From Oscillatoriales cyanobacterium USR001 (lineage in GTDB: Bacteria > Cyanobacteriota > Cyanobacteriia > Cyanobacteriales > Microcoleaceae), in NCBI GenBank assembly GCA_001698425.1, contig MBRE01000067.1, positions 1-61,764 of the forward strand: a DNA stretch of 61,764 bases, read 5' to 3'. Both the position numbers and the translations under genes were made by a program. Shown here one piece after another: positions 1-7,970 of this stretch (positions within the stretch are counted from its first letter, which is position 1; every line of letters begins with the position of its first letter). Below the pieces are notes generated by a model, which saw only the letters and a list, made by a program, of their open reading frames with translations, searched no databases and was not told the origin of the DNA.

Positions 1-8
1 TAATTTAT

Positions 9-548
9 TCAGCAAACCCTAGGTAGAAAAATATCTTGGTCTTCGGTAATAGCTTTCATTGGATAGCCTTCAGCCACAAGCTGATATTCTTCCGCTGCCT
101 GACGTTTCATTCCAAATTTATAAGTTTTCCCTTGGTCAAAAAAACTATAATTAAATTCTTGAACTATGAGGCTTAAATTCAAAGCAATTGTTAGCTGAAA
201 AGTTAATTTATTTACTTTAAATAGCCTCTCCGAAGAAATTTCATAATTGTAAACTTCTATAGGTTCAGCTAATTCCCATGTTAAGGCTATATTCAAATTC
301 CGCATTCCTTCGTGGTTGTAGATAATATCCCGATAATTTCCGAGATTTACATAACTATCTTCAGAACCAAAATCAATAATTTGTTTGCGATTAGCTGATT
401 CAATAGTTTGTTTTAGCATCAAAATAAGCTGCAAAATAGAAGTTTTTCCTGAGCTATTTGTGCCAAATAATCCGGTAACAGAAGCCAGTCCCATCTCTCC
501 AATATTTTGCCAGGATTTAAAATTTTCGGCGTTTAATTGAGTCAGCAT
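9..548 (-). pseudogene. AAA-family ATPase, N-terminal part only
   Basis: The first 179 residues match the start of overcoming-lysogenization/RecF-like AAA ATPases: a strand ending in a P-loop at residues 29-36 (GTNSSGKT), preceded by the NFKSW motif usual in this group. Such proteins normally run to several hundred residues with Walker B and signature motifs; here a TGA stops the frame before either appears, and no other frame carries on before the window edge. I infer a truncated or frameshifted gene. Its ATG overlaps the stop of an upstream open frame (positions 542-548), the arrangement of translationally coupled genes, so it was probably the second gene of a two-gene unit. The family occurs in anti-phage and other DNA-associated systems; no specific role can be given. 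Confidence 0.6.
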
Positions 549-745
549 TTATAAAACTCCAAGGTAGGGCAATCATTTAAAATAATTCTCCTTGAATGGC
601 AAGGGACTCGCAGCTCGCCAATTTCACCAACTCTGACGCTTGCGATGACTAAACTATTATAAGCGAAGGAGTCCCTCAAGCATCGTTTCCCATCCTCGTC
701 CACCAAATAATCAATCGTGTAGTTTTTGGCGATCGAGGCTTCCAA
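542..745 (-). pseudogene. 3' remnant of an unknown gene upstream of the ATPase
   Basis: A 67-residue frame whose stop overlaps the ATPase start. Residues from about 8 onward look protein-like (KNYTIDYLVDEDGKR, then a basic stretch), but its only start is a TTG that lies within the antisense of the neighbouring TPR scrap. I read it as the C-terminal end of a gene whose 5' part was lost when it was joined to the TPR fragment near position 725. I do not recognise the family. A short intact gene is possible but less likely. Confidence 0.35.
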
Positions 746-917
746 AGCTGCAATGGAAGTTTACACCCGCGAAGCAGAGCCTAAAACATGGGCTAAAATA
801 CAAAATAATTTGGGCATTATCTATCGCGAGCGCATCTGCGGCGACAAGGCGGAAAACTTGGAACAAGCGATTGCTTGCTATCAAACCCACATTCCGCAGA
901 TATTCAAGCAGATGTAA
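726..917 (+). pseudogene. TPR-repeat scrap of a CHAT/TPR-type protein
   Basis: The 63 residues contain blocks typical of the long TPR arrays of cyanobacterial CHAT-domain proteins: EVYTREAEPKTWAKIQNNLG, then GDKAENLEQAIACYQ. Those proteins normally have hundreds of residues; here only about one and a half repeats remain, with no upstream or downstream continuation. It is a remnant, followed by a good terminator hairpin that presumably once served the full gene. Confidence 0.6.
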
Positions 918-944
918 TTTCAAAGAAATTCAGAATTGCCAAAA

Positions 945-982
945 CCTCAAATGATTGCATAGCAATGATTTGAGGTTTTTTT
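945..982 (+). terminator. Rho-independent terminator
   Basis: A stem with arms CCTCAAAT and ATTTGAGG, an inner ATTGC/GCAAT pairing around an ATA loop and a single G-G mismatch, is followed by seven T. It sits 27 bases after the TPR scrap and before the transposase. Confidence 0.75.
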
Positions 983-1023
983 AAGGTATAATAATTTGTA
1001 GCACTATAGCCACCTTCAAAACT

Positions 1024-1620
1024 ATGAAAAAGCCATCTGAAGCTATAAATATCGTAAATTTAGACCATTTGGGAATAGTAGCGGGGATCATAGATGAAAT
1101 GGAATTGGTAGAAGAAGTTAACAAAAAAGTCGGAATAAAAATTAAAGAAACTCTCAGTCCAGGACAAGTAATGAAAGCAATGATTTTGAACGGATTGGGA
1201 TTTTTGAGCGCCCCAATCTACCTATTTGACACATTTTTTGTGGGAAAAGCAACAGAACATCTAATTGGAGAAGGAGTGATACCCGAACAATTAAATGATG
1301 ACAGAATCGGGAGAGCTTTAGACAAATATCATCAAGCTGGAACCACAAAATTATTCACGGCAATTGCCCTGAAAGCAGCGAAGAAATTTCAAGTATCAAT
1401 GAAAAGCGTTCACCTAGATAGCAGTTCAATATCAGTAGAAGGAGCCTACAAAAACTGTCAGGGAAAAAGCCAGGAAGTTGAGGCAGAATCTGAAGATACA
1501 GAATCTTCCATGAAAACCATAAAAATCGTTCATGGCTATTCAAGAGATCGAAGACCAGACCTCAAACAATTTATCATTGATACGATCGTAAGTGGAGATG
1601 GAGACGTACTTAGATACTGA
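1024..1620 (+). pseudogene. Transposase, N-terminal part (DUF4277 region)
   Basis: The 198-residue frame begins with the DUF4277-type region of IS1634/IS4-like transposases and includes the first catalytic block (HLDSSSISVEG, about residue 130) and the RPDLKQ stretch that precedes the central catalytic core. After a conserved GDGDV around residue 193 the frame leaves the family and stops. Full-length relatives are around 550 residues. The C-terminal end follows immediately in another frame, so an internal deletion near 1607 joined the two ends out of frame. Confidence 0.7.
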
Positions 1621-1921
1621 AGCCGTAACAAATTCACAGGTATTATCGGAATACAAAGCGCAGCAAAGTAATGAGAGAGGATTTAGATTTATTAAAGATC
1701 CGTTATTTTTTACTTCGAGCGTATTCGTGAAAAAGCCGGAGCGAGTTGAAGCAATTGGAATGATAATGGGACTGTGTTTGTTAGTCTATAACCTAGCGCA
1801 AAGGAAATTGAGAGAACAATTAGAAGCTACCAACAATAGAGTGAAAAATCAGGTGAAGAAATTAACCAATAAGCCGACAATGCGCTGGATATTTCAGATG
1901 TTTCAGGCTCTGATAGTTTAG
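1592..1921 (+). pseudogene. Transposase, C-terminal part
   Basis: The open frame starts inside the N-terminal piece, but only residues from about 7 on look native. The stretch NERGFRFIKDPLFF, then VKKPERVEAI and MGLCLLVYNLAQRKLR, is the usual C-terminal end of IS1634-family transposases, including the last catalytic acidic region. It is displaced by frame from the N-terminal piece through the deletion at about 1607. Confidence 0.65.
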
Positions 1922-2014
1922 CATAATATGTCCTGAAGAACCGATTTTATCCAGTAAATCACCATAGTCCACTGGAATTAAATCGTCGTCACCTAGTATT
2001 AAAATATTAACCAT
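1862..2014 (-). pseudogene. 5' fragment of a gene cut by the insertion sequence
   Basis: An ATG at 2014 follows a textbook ribosome-binding site (GAAGGAG, five bases before the start) and opens a frame reading MVNILILGDDDLIPVDYGDL. It lies 10 bases after the stop of the YCII gene, so it was the third gene of that operon. After about 29 codons the frame enters the right end of the insertion sequence and stops at 1862. The strong start signal, conserved spacing and abrupt entry into the element show a real gene disrupted by transposition. I do not recognise the product. Confidence 0.6.
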
Positions 2015-2024
2015 ATTAACTCCT

Positions 2025-2294
2025 TCAAAAAGCCTGAATCCACTCTTTCACATCATACTCAGTCCAAACCCCATTTTCCCAATAAGGATCGGCCTCCACC
2101 AATTGTCTCACACTTGATTCATCCTCAGCCTCATAAATCCCAAAAACCTTAGTTAAATCCTTAGTTGGCCCCAGAGTAATCAACACTCCCGACTCTTTTT
2201 GCTTCGCCAATCCCGCCAAATGAGCATCGCGAAAAGGCGCACGCTTTTCAATAACATCCTCACAGTAACTTCCCCACATCACATACTTAGCCAT
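2025..2294 (-). CDS. YCII-related domain protein
   Basis: A complete 89-residue protein of the YciI/YCII family, a ferredoxin-like fold of dimeric small proteins. The pattern is typical: MAKYVMWGSYCED, a central HLAGLAKQKESGVLITLGP, and the C-terminal DPYWENGVWTEYDVKEW. The histidine of the HLAGL segment is the residue usually placed in the putative active site. The biochemical role of most members is unknown. It starts 22 bases after the DUF29 gene and is followed 10 bases later by the broken third gene, so the three form one transcription unit. Confidence 0.85.
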   Translation of the reverse strand: MAKYVMWGSYCEDVIEKRAPFRDAHLAGLAKQKESGVLITLGPTKDLTKVFGIYEAEDESSVRQLVEADPYWENGVWTEYDVKEWIQAF

Positions 2295-2316
2295 AGCCTT
2301 TAATCTCCTTAATAAT

Positions 2317-2754
2317 TTAACTTTCAGATTGTCGATCTAAAATCAAATCTATTGCCATTGTTAGAATATCATCTTCCTTAACCATTTTGGCAATTTCTTC
2401 AAAATTATATATTCCTTCAAAAGCTTCTAAAGCCGCCGACTTTAACGCGGATTCATAAGCATCTTGTAAAGTCTCCAGTAATTCCTCTTCCGTAAGATAG
2501 GTTCCTTTAGCTTTGTGCCGTTTGTTGGTACGTTGAATTTGCTTAACCGCATTGAAAATCGAAGTTTCCCAAGACTTAGTAGTACGGTTTTCAGCAACTT
2601 TTTTAATTAAATGCAACAACAAGATTATACCATAACTAAAAATTTTATTCAGCTTATCAGATTTACTCATTTCTTCCAATTCTTCCACCAGTAGCAGCGC
2701 CTCTACAACCTTGCCTCGGTGCAGCAATTCCTTTAACTCCATTAATTCTTCCAT
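2317..2754 (-). CDS. DUF29-like protein
   Basis: A 145-residue, mostly helical, charged protein resembling the DUF29 family, which is strongly expanded in cyanobacteria. It has a leucine-rich N-terminus (ELMELKELLHRGKV), a central hydrophobic helix (YGIILLLHLIKK), the TTKSWETSIFNAVKQIQ block and a C-terminal EEIAKMVKEDDILTMA segment. No enzymatic motif or signal peptide is visible. It is the first gene of the minus-strand operon with YCII and the disrupted third gene. Function is unknown. Confidence 0.7.
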   Translation of the reverse strand: MEELMELKELLHRGKVVEALLLVEELEEMSKSDKLNKIFSYGIILLLHLIKKVAENRTTKSWETSIFNAVKQIQRTNKRHKAKGTYLTEEELLETLQDAYESALKSAALEAFEGIYNFEEIAKMVKEDDILTMAIDLILDRQSES

Positions 2755-2833
2755 AAAGTTTTAGCTTGTCACGATTTAATATATTATACTAAAATAAGAA
2801 ATTACGGAATAATGAGTTACCCACGTCTGGACC

Positions 2834-2902
2834 AGAAACCGGGTTTCTTTGTAGATTTTTAGTTGACAAATCGAAGATTTTTCTAAGAAACCCGGTTTCT
2901 TT
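2834..2902. repeat. Inverted repeat with AGAAACCGGGTTTCTT arms
   Basis: Two arms, at 2834-2850 and 2885-2902, are each nearly palindromic and inverted relative to each other. A related copy lies at 43407-43440. The element ends about 25 bases before the first Uma2 start and may contribute to its leader. Confidence 0.7.
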
Positions 2903-2927
2903 GCGTAGGCAAATACAGGAGACAGCT

Positions 2928-3500
2928 ATGACATTATTAGAGATTCGCCTTTTAACAACTCAAGACTATCATCGGATGATAGAAACTGGTATTATTGACG
3001 AGGATGAACGAGTAGAATTACTAGCAGGACAGATAGTAAAAATGGCATCAAAAGGAACAGCGCACGGTGCGGCAATTACACGCACGACAAGGTTACTGAA
3101 TAATCGTTTAGCAGGGCTGGTTTTAGTGCGATTGCAAGATCCAGTCGAGTTAAATGACTACTCTGAACCCGAACCAGATATTTCTGTTGTCATGGTAGAT
3201 CCGCTAGACTACGAAGACCGACACCCAACCCCCTCAGAAATTTACTTAATTATTGAAATTGCTGATACTACCCTCAGAAAAGATTGCGGGATCAAAGCTA
3301 CAATTTATGCTCAATCAGGCATTACCGATTATTGGGTATTAAATATCAGCGATCGCCAACTCCACGTCTTTCGAGAACCGAGTCAGGAAGGTTACAAAAG
3401 TGAGCTAATACTTGGAGATATTGCCAGTATTTCACCTTTGCACTTTCCTGAAACTTCGTTTATGGTGAGCGAAATGTTACGGCCATTAACAACTCTCTAA
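2928..3500 (+). CDS. Uma2-family PD-(D/E)XK nuclease-like protein, copy 1
   Basis: Uma2 (DUF820) proteins share a PD-(D/E)XK nuclease fold and are hugely expanded in cyanobacteria; their cellular role is not established. The core is intact: the EPEPDISVVM acidic motif, then EIYLIIEIADTTLRKD, then a lysine in GIKATIYAQSG and the DYWVLNI strand. I place the start at ATG 2928 after AGGAGACAG because both tandem paralogues start identically (MTTLLEI); an in-frame TTG at 2901 would add nine unsupported residues. It is the first of three consecutive paralogues on the same strand. Confidence 0.85.
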   Translation: MTLLEIRLLTTQDYHRMIETGIIDEDERVELLAGQIVKMASKGTAHGAAITRTTRLLNNRLAGLVLVRLQDPVELNDYSEPEPDISVVMVDPLDYEDRHPTPSEIYLIIEIADTTLRKDCGIKATIYAQSGITDYWVLNISDRQLHVFREPSQEGYKSELILGDIASISPLHFPETSFMVSEMLRPLTTL

Positions 3501-3555
3501 ATCCTCAAGTTTTTGATAAGTAGAAGGCAGCATTAGGTAACTACAGGAGACAGCC

Positions 3556-4131
3556 ATGACCACATTATTAGAAATTCATTTATTTACAACTCAAGACTAT
3601 CACCAGATGATAGAAAGTGGTATTCTTGATGAAGACGATCGCGTAGAATTACTAGCAGGACAGATAGTAAAAATGGCATCAAAAGGAACAGCGCACGGTG
3701 CGGCAATCAAACGTACAGAAAAGTTACTGGAAAATCGCTTAGGAAACCAAGTTTTAGTCCGATTGCAAGATCCAGTCGAGTTAAATGATAACTCTGAACC
3801 AGAACCAGACATCTCTGTAGTCATACCAGACCCATTCTACTACGAAGACCACCACCCAACCCCCTCAGAAGTTTATCTGATTATTGAAATTGCTGATACT
3901 ACTCTCAGAAAAGATTGCGGGATCAAAGCTACAATTTATGCTCAATCAGGCATTGCCGATTATTGGGTATTAAATATTAATGACCGACAACTCCACGTCT
4001 TTCGAGAACCGAGTCAGGAAGGTTACAAAAGTGAGCTAATACTTGGGGATATTGCCAGTATTTCACCTTTGCATTTTCCTGAAACTTCGTTTATAGTGAG
4101 TGAAATGTTACGGCCATTAACAACTCTCTAA
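3556..4131 (+). CDS. Uma2-family PD-(D/E)XK nuclease-like protein, copy 2
   Basis: A 191-residue paralogue of its neighbour with the same acidic (EPEPDISVV) and EIADTTLRKD core motifs and an almost identical C-terminal half. Its leader, from CCTCAAG to the AGGAGACAG ribosome-binding site, is shared with copy 3. A MITE has inserted exactly at its stop codon; the incoming A re-forms TAA, so the protein is unchanged. Confidence 0.85.
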   Translation: MTTLLEIHLFTTQDYHQMIESGILDEDDRVELLAGQIVKMASKGTAHGAAIKRTEKLLENRLGNQVLVRLQDPVELNDNSEPEPDISVVIPDPFYYEDHHPTPSEVYLIIEIADTTLRKDCGIKATIYAQSGIADYWVLNINDRQLHVFREPSQEGYKSELILGDIASISPLHFPETSFIVSEMLRPLTTL

Positions 4132-4255
4132 TACCAATTCTCCAAAGTTGTGTAACAGTATTCGGGGCGGGTTATTTAATATTTGGGCGAATAGCAGGGA
4201 TTTGGGTGAACCCGCCCCTACCAAAACTGTTGCCAAATTTTTGAGCATTGGTATA
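4129..4255. mobile_element. MITE with TA target duplication
   Basis: An approximately 123-bp non-coding element bounded by ATACCAAT and ATTGGTA(T) ends, with an internal GGGGCGGGTT/AACCCGCCCC inverted pair. The gap between Uma2 copies 1 and 2 is the matching empty site (CTCTCTAAATCC); here the same sequence is split, with TA present on both sides. TA duplication suggests mobilisation by an IS630/Tc1-type transposase. A second copy begins at 61721. Confidence 0.8.
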
Positions 4256-4311
4256 AATCCTCAAGCTTTTGATAAGTAGAAGGTAGCATTAGGTAACTAC
4301 AGGAGACAGCG

Positions 4312-4884
4312 ATGACCACATTATTAGAAATTCGTCTTTTAACAACTCAAGACTATCACCGGATGATAGAAACTGGTATTATTGAAGAGGATGAACGAGT
4401 AGAATTACTAGCAGGACAAATAGTAAAAATGGCAGCCAAAGGAACCGCGCATAATGCAGCAGTGAAACGCACTGTAGAACTATTGCAAGACCTTTTAGGG
4501 AGATTAGTTTTGATTAGCGTACAAGACTCTATTCAATTAAATGATTACTCCGAACCGGAACCAGATATTGCCTTGCTTATGCGAGATCCACTCTACTACG
4601 AAGACCGACACCCAACCCCCTCAGAAATTTATCTAATTATCGAAATTGCCGATACTACTCTTAGAAAAGATTGCGGTACAAAAGCTAAAATTTACGCTCA
4701 ATCAGGCATTGCCGATTATTGGGTGTTAAATATTAATGACCGCCAACTCCATGTATTTCGAGAACCGAGTCAGGAAGGTTACAAAAGTGAATTAATACTT
4801 GCTGATAGCATGACTATTTCACCTTTGCACTTTCCTGACATTTCCTTTATAGTGAGTGAAATGTTACGACCATTAACTCTGTAG
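4312..4884 (+). CDS. Uma2-family PD-(D/E)XK nuclease-like protein, copy 3
   Basis: Third tandem paralogue, 190 residues. It keeps the nuclease-fold core (EPEPDIALLM, EIYLIIEIADTTLRKD, KAKIYAQSG) but diverges most from the other two between residues 45 and 85, for example NAAVKRTVELLQDLLGRLV. The last 90 residues are almost the same as in copies 1 and 2. It shares the AGGAGACAG leader and ATG context. It converges on pheT with a palindromic repeat between the stops. Confidence 0.85.
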   Translation: MTTLLEIRLLTTQDYHRMIETGIIEEDERVELLAGQIVKMAAKGTAHNAAVKRTVELLQDLLGRLVLISVQDSIQLNDYSEPEPDIALLMRDPLYYEDRHPTPSEIYLIIEIADTTLRKDCGTKAKIYAQSGIADYWVLNINDRQLHVFREPSQEGYKSELILADSMTISPLHFPDISFIVSEMLRPLTL

Positions 4885-4958
4885 GACGGGCGAAGCATTC
4901 CGTTAATAAATCTTTTTTTTTCACAATGAATTGTCTACTAGAATGCTTCGCCCCTACG
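4881..4958. repeat. Palindromic element between convergent genes, possible bidirectional terminator
   Basis: Arms GGGCGAAGCATTC (about 4888) and GAATGCTTCGCCC (4941) are exact inverted copies about 40 bases apart, with an eight-T run in the loop. The element fills the gap between the Uma2 copy 3 stop and the pheT stop. It looks like a small dispersed repeat that could also end transcription in both directions. Confidence 0.65.
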
Positions 4959-4964
4959 TTATTT

Positions 4965-7451
4965 CTAACTCCTTAAACTAACAGCAAACTGCTTCACAAG
5001 TGCATCGCGAACTTTTTGTTGCACCGGCTCAATATCACCATCAGCAAGAGTGCGATCGCTTACCCGATAAATTAACCGAAAAGCCAAACTTCTTTGACCT
5101 TCTGGCACGTTTTCACCGCGATATTCATCAAACAATTCTACTGACTCCAATAAGCTACCAGCAGCCTTTTTCATCGCATCTTCAATCTCCATTACAGAAA
5201 CCTCAATCGGTGCAAATAAAGCCAAATCTCTGTCAGCAGCGGGATAACTAGAATAAACGCTGAATTTGCGAGTCAAATTATCAGTTTCATTCAACGCCGC
5301 TAACAACACCTTTAAGTCAAATTGGAATACATAAACCGCCTCTGGTAAACCTCGTTCCTGTTGCAATTGTGGGTGCAATTGTCCGAAAATTCCTAGATTA
5401 CTCTCCCCCTTTTTTAAGGGGGGTTTGGAGGGAATTGATAACGCCGCCGTGCGGCCCGGATGCAGTCGGGAATCACTGCGATCGCTGTGATATTCTACCC
5501 TCAAACCCAAGGACTCAAACACACTCTCTAAAATCCCCTTTGCCTCAAACCAAGTCAAAGCGCGATCTCGTCCACCCTGCTGCCATTTTCCCACACTTGG
5601 ATCGCCCCCAATAATTCCAGCCACCTTTTCCGCTTCCTGCATTTCCTCCCCATCTTTCCAGAAAATTTTACCAATTTCAAACCCATTTAACGCACCATTT
5701 CCCTGCTCTAAATTATACTGAAAAGCATCAATTAATCCTGATAGCATCTCCGTCCGCAAAGCCGAATACTCAACAAACAACGGATTCGTTAAAACCACCT
5801 GATTTTCTCCCTCAGTTTTCACCAGGGAATATTGCATTAATTCCGTCAAACCCGCCGCTCGAAAAGCCTCTCTAACATTGCGAATAGCCACATATTCCAG
5901 CGGCAAAAAACCCGCCGCCGTCTTACTCGGTAAAGTATCGCAGAAGCGATCGTAACCGTGAAGCCGCGCAATTTCTTCTATTAAATCAATCTCCCTTTCT
6001 AAATCCCGATAGCGATAAGGTGGAACCGTCACCATCCACACCCGTTCATCAACAGTAGCAGCAATACTACAACCTAAAGCAATCAAAATCGCCTTAATTT
6101 CATCAGATTGTAAATACTTTTCTTCAAGAGAGTTTTCCCCCCGCTTAAGTTGTCCCAAAATCAAATTAACTCGGTCTAAACGTAACTCAACACTGCGAGT
6201 AAAACTTGAATTATCTGTACGAATACTCGCACTTTCCTGAACAACAGGCACACCCTCCGCTAATTCCATAATTAAACTCAAAGCACGACGACAAGCTACC
6301 GCCAATTCCGCCTGATTTACCCCCCTTTCGTAACGAGTCGAAGCCTCACTTCGCAAACCTTGAGAACGCGCAGAACGACGAATTGCCACAGGTTCAAAAA
6401 TCGCCGCTTCCAAAACTAAATTCTGCGTACCTTCATAAACTTCAGTCTCTTCCCCACCCATCACACCAGCCAAAGCTACTGGCTGATTATTAGCAGTAAT
6501 TAACAGCGCTTGTCCTTGCAGAGTGCGAGTTTGACCGTCCAGAGTTTTCAAAGATTCCCCCGATTTTGCAAAGCGCACCCCGATAGTTAAATCGCTGCTT
6601 CCAGCCACAGTTATTAACCGATCTTTATCAAAAGCGTGCAGCGGTTGACCCCATTCTAAAAGAATATAATTAGTAACATCAACCACATTACTAATTGGTC
6701 GGACTCCCGCCGCTTGTAACCGCTGCTGCAACCACGCCGGCGAAGGGCCGATTTTCACCCCATCGATCGCAGTTCCAATATAAATTGGACAAGCTTGAGA
6801 CTCAGAAACATCGATCGCCAACTTAGAACCTTTACCCCCTTTTTTCTGAGGAATTGAAACTTCAGCAACTTCTGGGATTCTTAATTTTGCTCCCGTCAAA
6901 GCCGCCACTTCTCTTGCTACACCCACCATACTCAAAGCATCAGCCCGATTTGCCGTAGCCGTCAAATCTAAAATCACATCATCTAAACCTAAAAGCGGTC
7001 GAACATCCCTACCCAATTCGGGATTTTCCAACTCAAAAATATGGATACCAGGAGACTCTTTAGCCAAGCCTAATTCTGCTACCGAACAAATCATTCCCTC
7101 CGAAGGAACACCGCGCAGTTTAGCCGGTTTAATTTTCAAGTCAATATTAGGTAAATAAGTCCCCACAAGAGCAACCGCAACATAAATATCCGCTCTAGCA
7201 TTCGGCGCACCACAAACAATATTTAAAAAATCGCCACCACTACCAATATCTACCTGACAAACTCTCAATTTATCCGCATTCGGATGCTGTTCGCAAGTAA
7301 CTATTTTACCCAAAACCACACCATCAGCCCAAGTGCGGCGATCCTCAATTTCTTCCACTTCAAACCCAGCCATTGTGAGGGTTTCCGCTAATGCTTCCGG
7401 CGTAGCGGTAATGTCCACCAGTTCCCGTAGCCAGTTGAGAGAAATACGCAT
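4965..7451 (-). CDS. pheT: Phenylalanine-tRNA ligase beta subunit
   Basis: PheT pairs with PheS to charge tRNA-Phe in the cytoplasm; the alpha subunit is not in this window. I start at ATG 7451 ([12 protein letters not shown]), the canonical beginning of the family; the frame extends 35 codons further upstream without family resemblance. Visible in order are the tRNA-binding EMAP-like domain (about residues 40-150), the B3/B4 and B5 regions ([25 protein letters not shown]), the catalytic-like core ([16 protein letters not shown]) and the C-terminal anticodon-binding FDX-ACB domain ([13 protein letters not shown]). Length, 828 residues, is normal. Near residue 679 a short palindromic insert encodes KPPLKKGES within a surface segment before GIFGQLHPQ. 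Confidence 0.95.
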   Translation of the reverse strand: MRISLNWLRELVDITATPEALAETLTMAGFEVEEIEDRRTWADGVVLGKIVTCEQHPNADKLRVCQVDIGSGGDFLNIVCGAPNARADIYVAVALVGTYLPNIDLKIKPAKLRGVPSEGMICSVAELGLAKESPGIHIFELENPELGRDVRPLLGLDDVILDLTATANRADALSMVGVAREVAALTGAKLRIPEVAEVSIPQKKGGKGSKLAIDVSESQACPIYIGTAIDGVKIGPSPAWLQQRLQAAGVRPISNVVDVTNYILLEWGQPLHAFDKDRLITVAGSSDLTIGVRFAKSGESLKTLDGQTRTLQGQALLITANNQPVALAGVMGGEETEVYEGTQNLVLEAAIFEPVAIRRSARSQGLRSEASTRYERGVNQAELAVACRRALSLIMELAEGVPVVQESASIRTDNSSFTRSVELRLDRVNLILGQLKRGENSLEEKYLQSDEIKAILIALGCSIAATVDERVWMVTVPPYRYRDLEREIDLIEEIARLHGYDRFCDTLPSKTAAGFLPLEYVAIRNVREAFRAAGLTELMQYSLVKTEGENQVVLTNPLFVEYSALRTEMLSGLIDAFQYNLEQGNGALNGFEIGKIFWKDGEEMQEAEKVAGIIGGDPSVGKWQQGGRDRALTWFEAKGILESVFESLGLRVEYHSDRSDSRLHPGRTAALSIPSKPPLKKGESNLGIFGQLHPQLQQERGLPEAVYVFQFDLKVLLAALNETDNLTRKFSVYSSYPAADRDLALFAPIEVSVMEIEDAMKKAAGSLLESVELFDEYRGENVPEGQRSLAFRLIYRVSDRTLADGDIEPVQQKVRDALVKQFAVSLRS

Positions 7452-7970
7452 TTTTTTGTCCTTTGTCCTCTTTCCTTGTCCTGTTTGTAACGTAGCATCC
7501 AGAGGGCGATCGCGATGCACCTCAATTTTAACAGCATATTTCTTTAAATCTGTCAACAGATAAACTACGTATAATCAATTGTAATCTTTATACTCAGGCT
7601 TACACCCCCTCGACACTCATTAGCAACCACTAATATTCTCAACAGAGAACAGAAAATGATGTATGATCGAAACATCCACAATAGCAAAAACCACTTAAAA
7701 TGAACAAATTTATCTGAGACAGAGCTAAGAAAAGCAAATCTTTAAAGACTCTTTAAGAACTTTGAAGGAAATTGCTTATAATCGTGAGAGAATTAAAATA
7801 TAGTTAAAATATAATTAAACCCCAAAGACTTAGGTGCATCTAAAATCAGCAACCTCCCCCAAAAGCCCCCAAACTCTGGCAGAAAATTAAATTTTTGGCT
7901 AATTTACTCACAAGGGGCTTTCACATCTACCCTGGCTAGATTCCCAAAACTTAGGCACACTTGAATTAAC
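7452..7970. other. 519-bp divergent intergenic region
   Basis: Non-coding, AT-rich DNA between the divergent pheT and kinase genes, so it must hold promoters in both directions. A TATAAT hexamer at 7777 is the best kinase-strand -10 candidate. The motif ACTTAGG occurs twice before the kinase (about 7827 and 7948). No hairpin, RNA or small gene is convincing. Confidence 0.5.
7777..7782 (+). promoter_or_regulatory. Candidate -10 box of the pentapeptide kinase gene
   Basis: A perfect TATAAT lies about 190 bases before the kinase start. The sequence 17-18 bases upstream (TTAAGA) is only a poor -35 match, so this is a tentative call. Confidence 0.3.

Larger units (their letters stand above)
1003..1930 (+). 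mobile_element. Degenerate insertion sequence, IS1634/DUF4277-type, internally deleted
   Basis: The element contains the two ends of one DDE transposase. Its left end begins near GCACTATAGCCACC (1003) and its right end lies near 1925, where the reverse complement reads GCTAAACTATCAGAGCC; these are only loosely similar, so the termini are approximate. The right end cuts into a gene on the other strand that starts at 2014. It cannot encode an active transposase because roughly the middle half is missing. Confidence 0.65.

Noticed and set aside
711..923. 70-codon minus-strand frame over the TPR scrap
   Set aside because: The plus strand carries recognisable TPR blocks; this is their shadow.
1003..1930. 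Intact insertion sequence with active transposase
   Set aside because: The middle of the transposase is missing and the two ends are in different frames.
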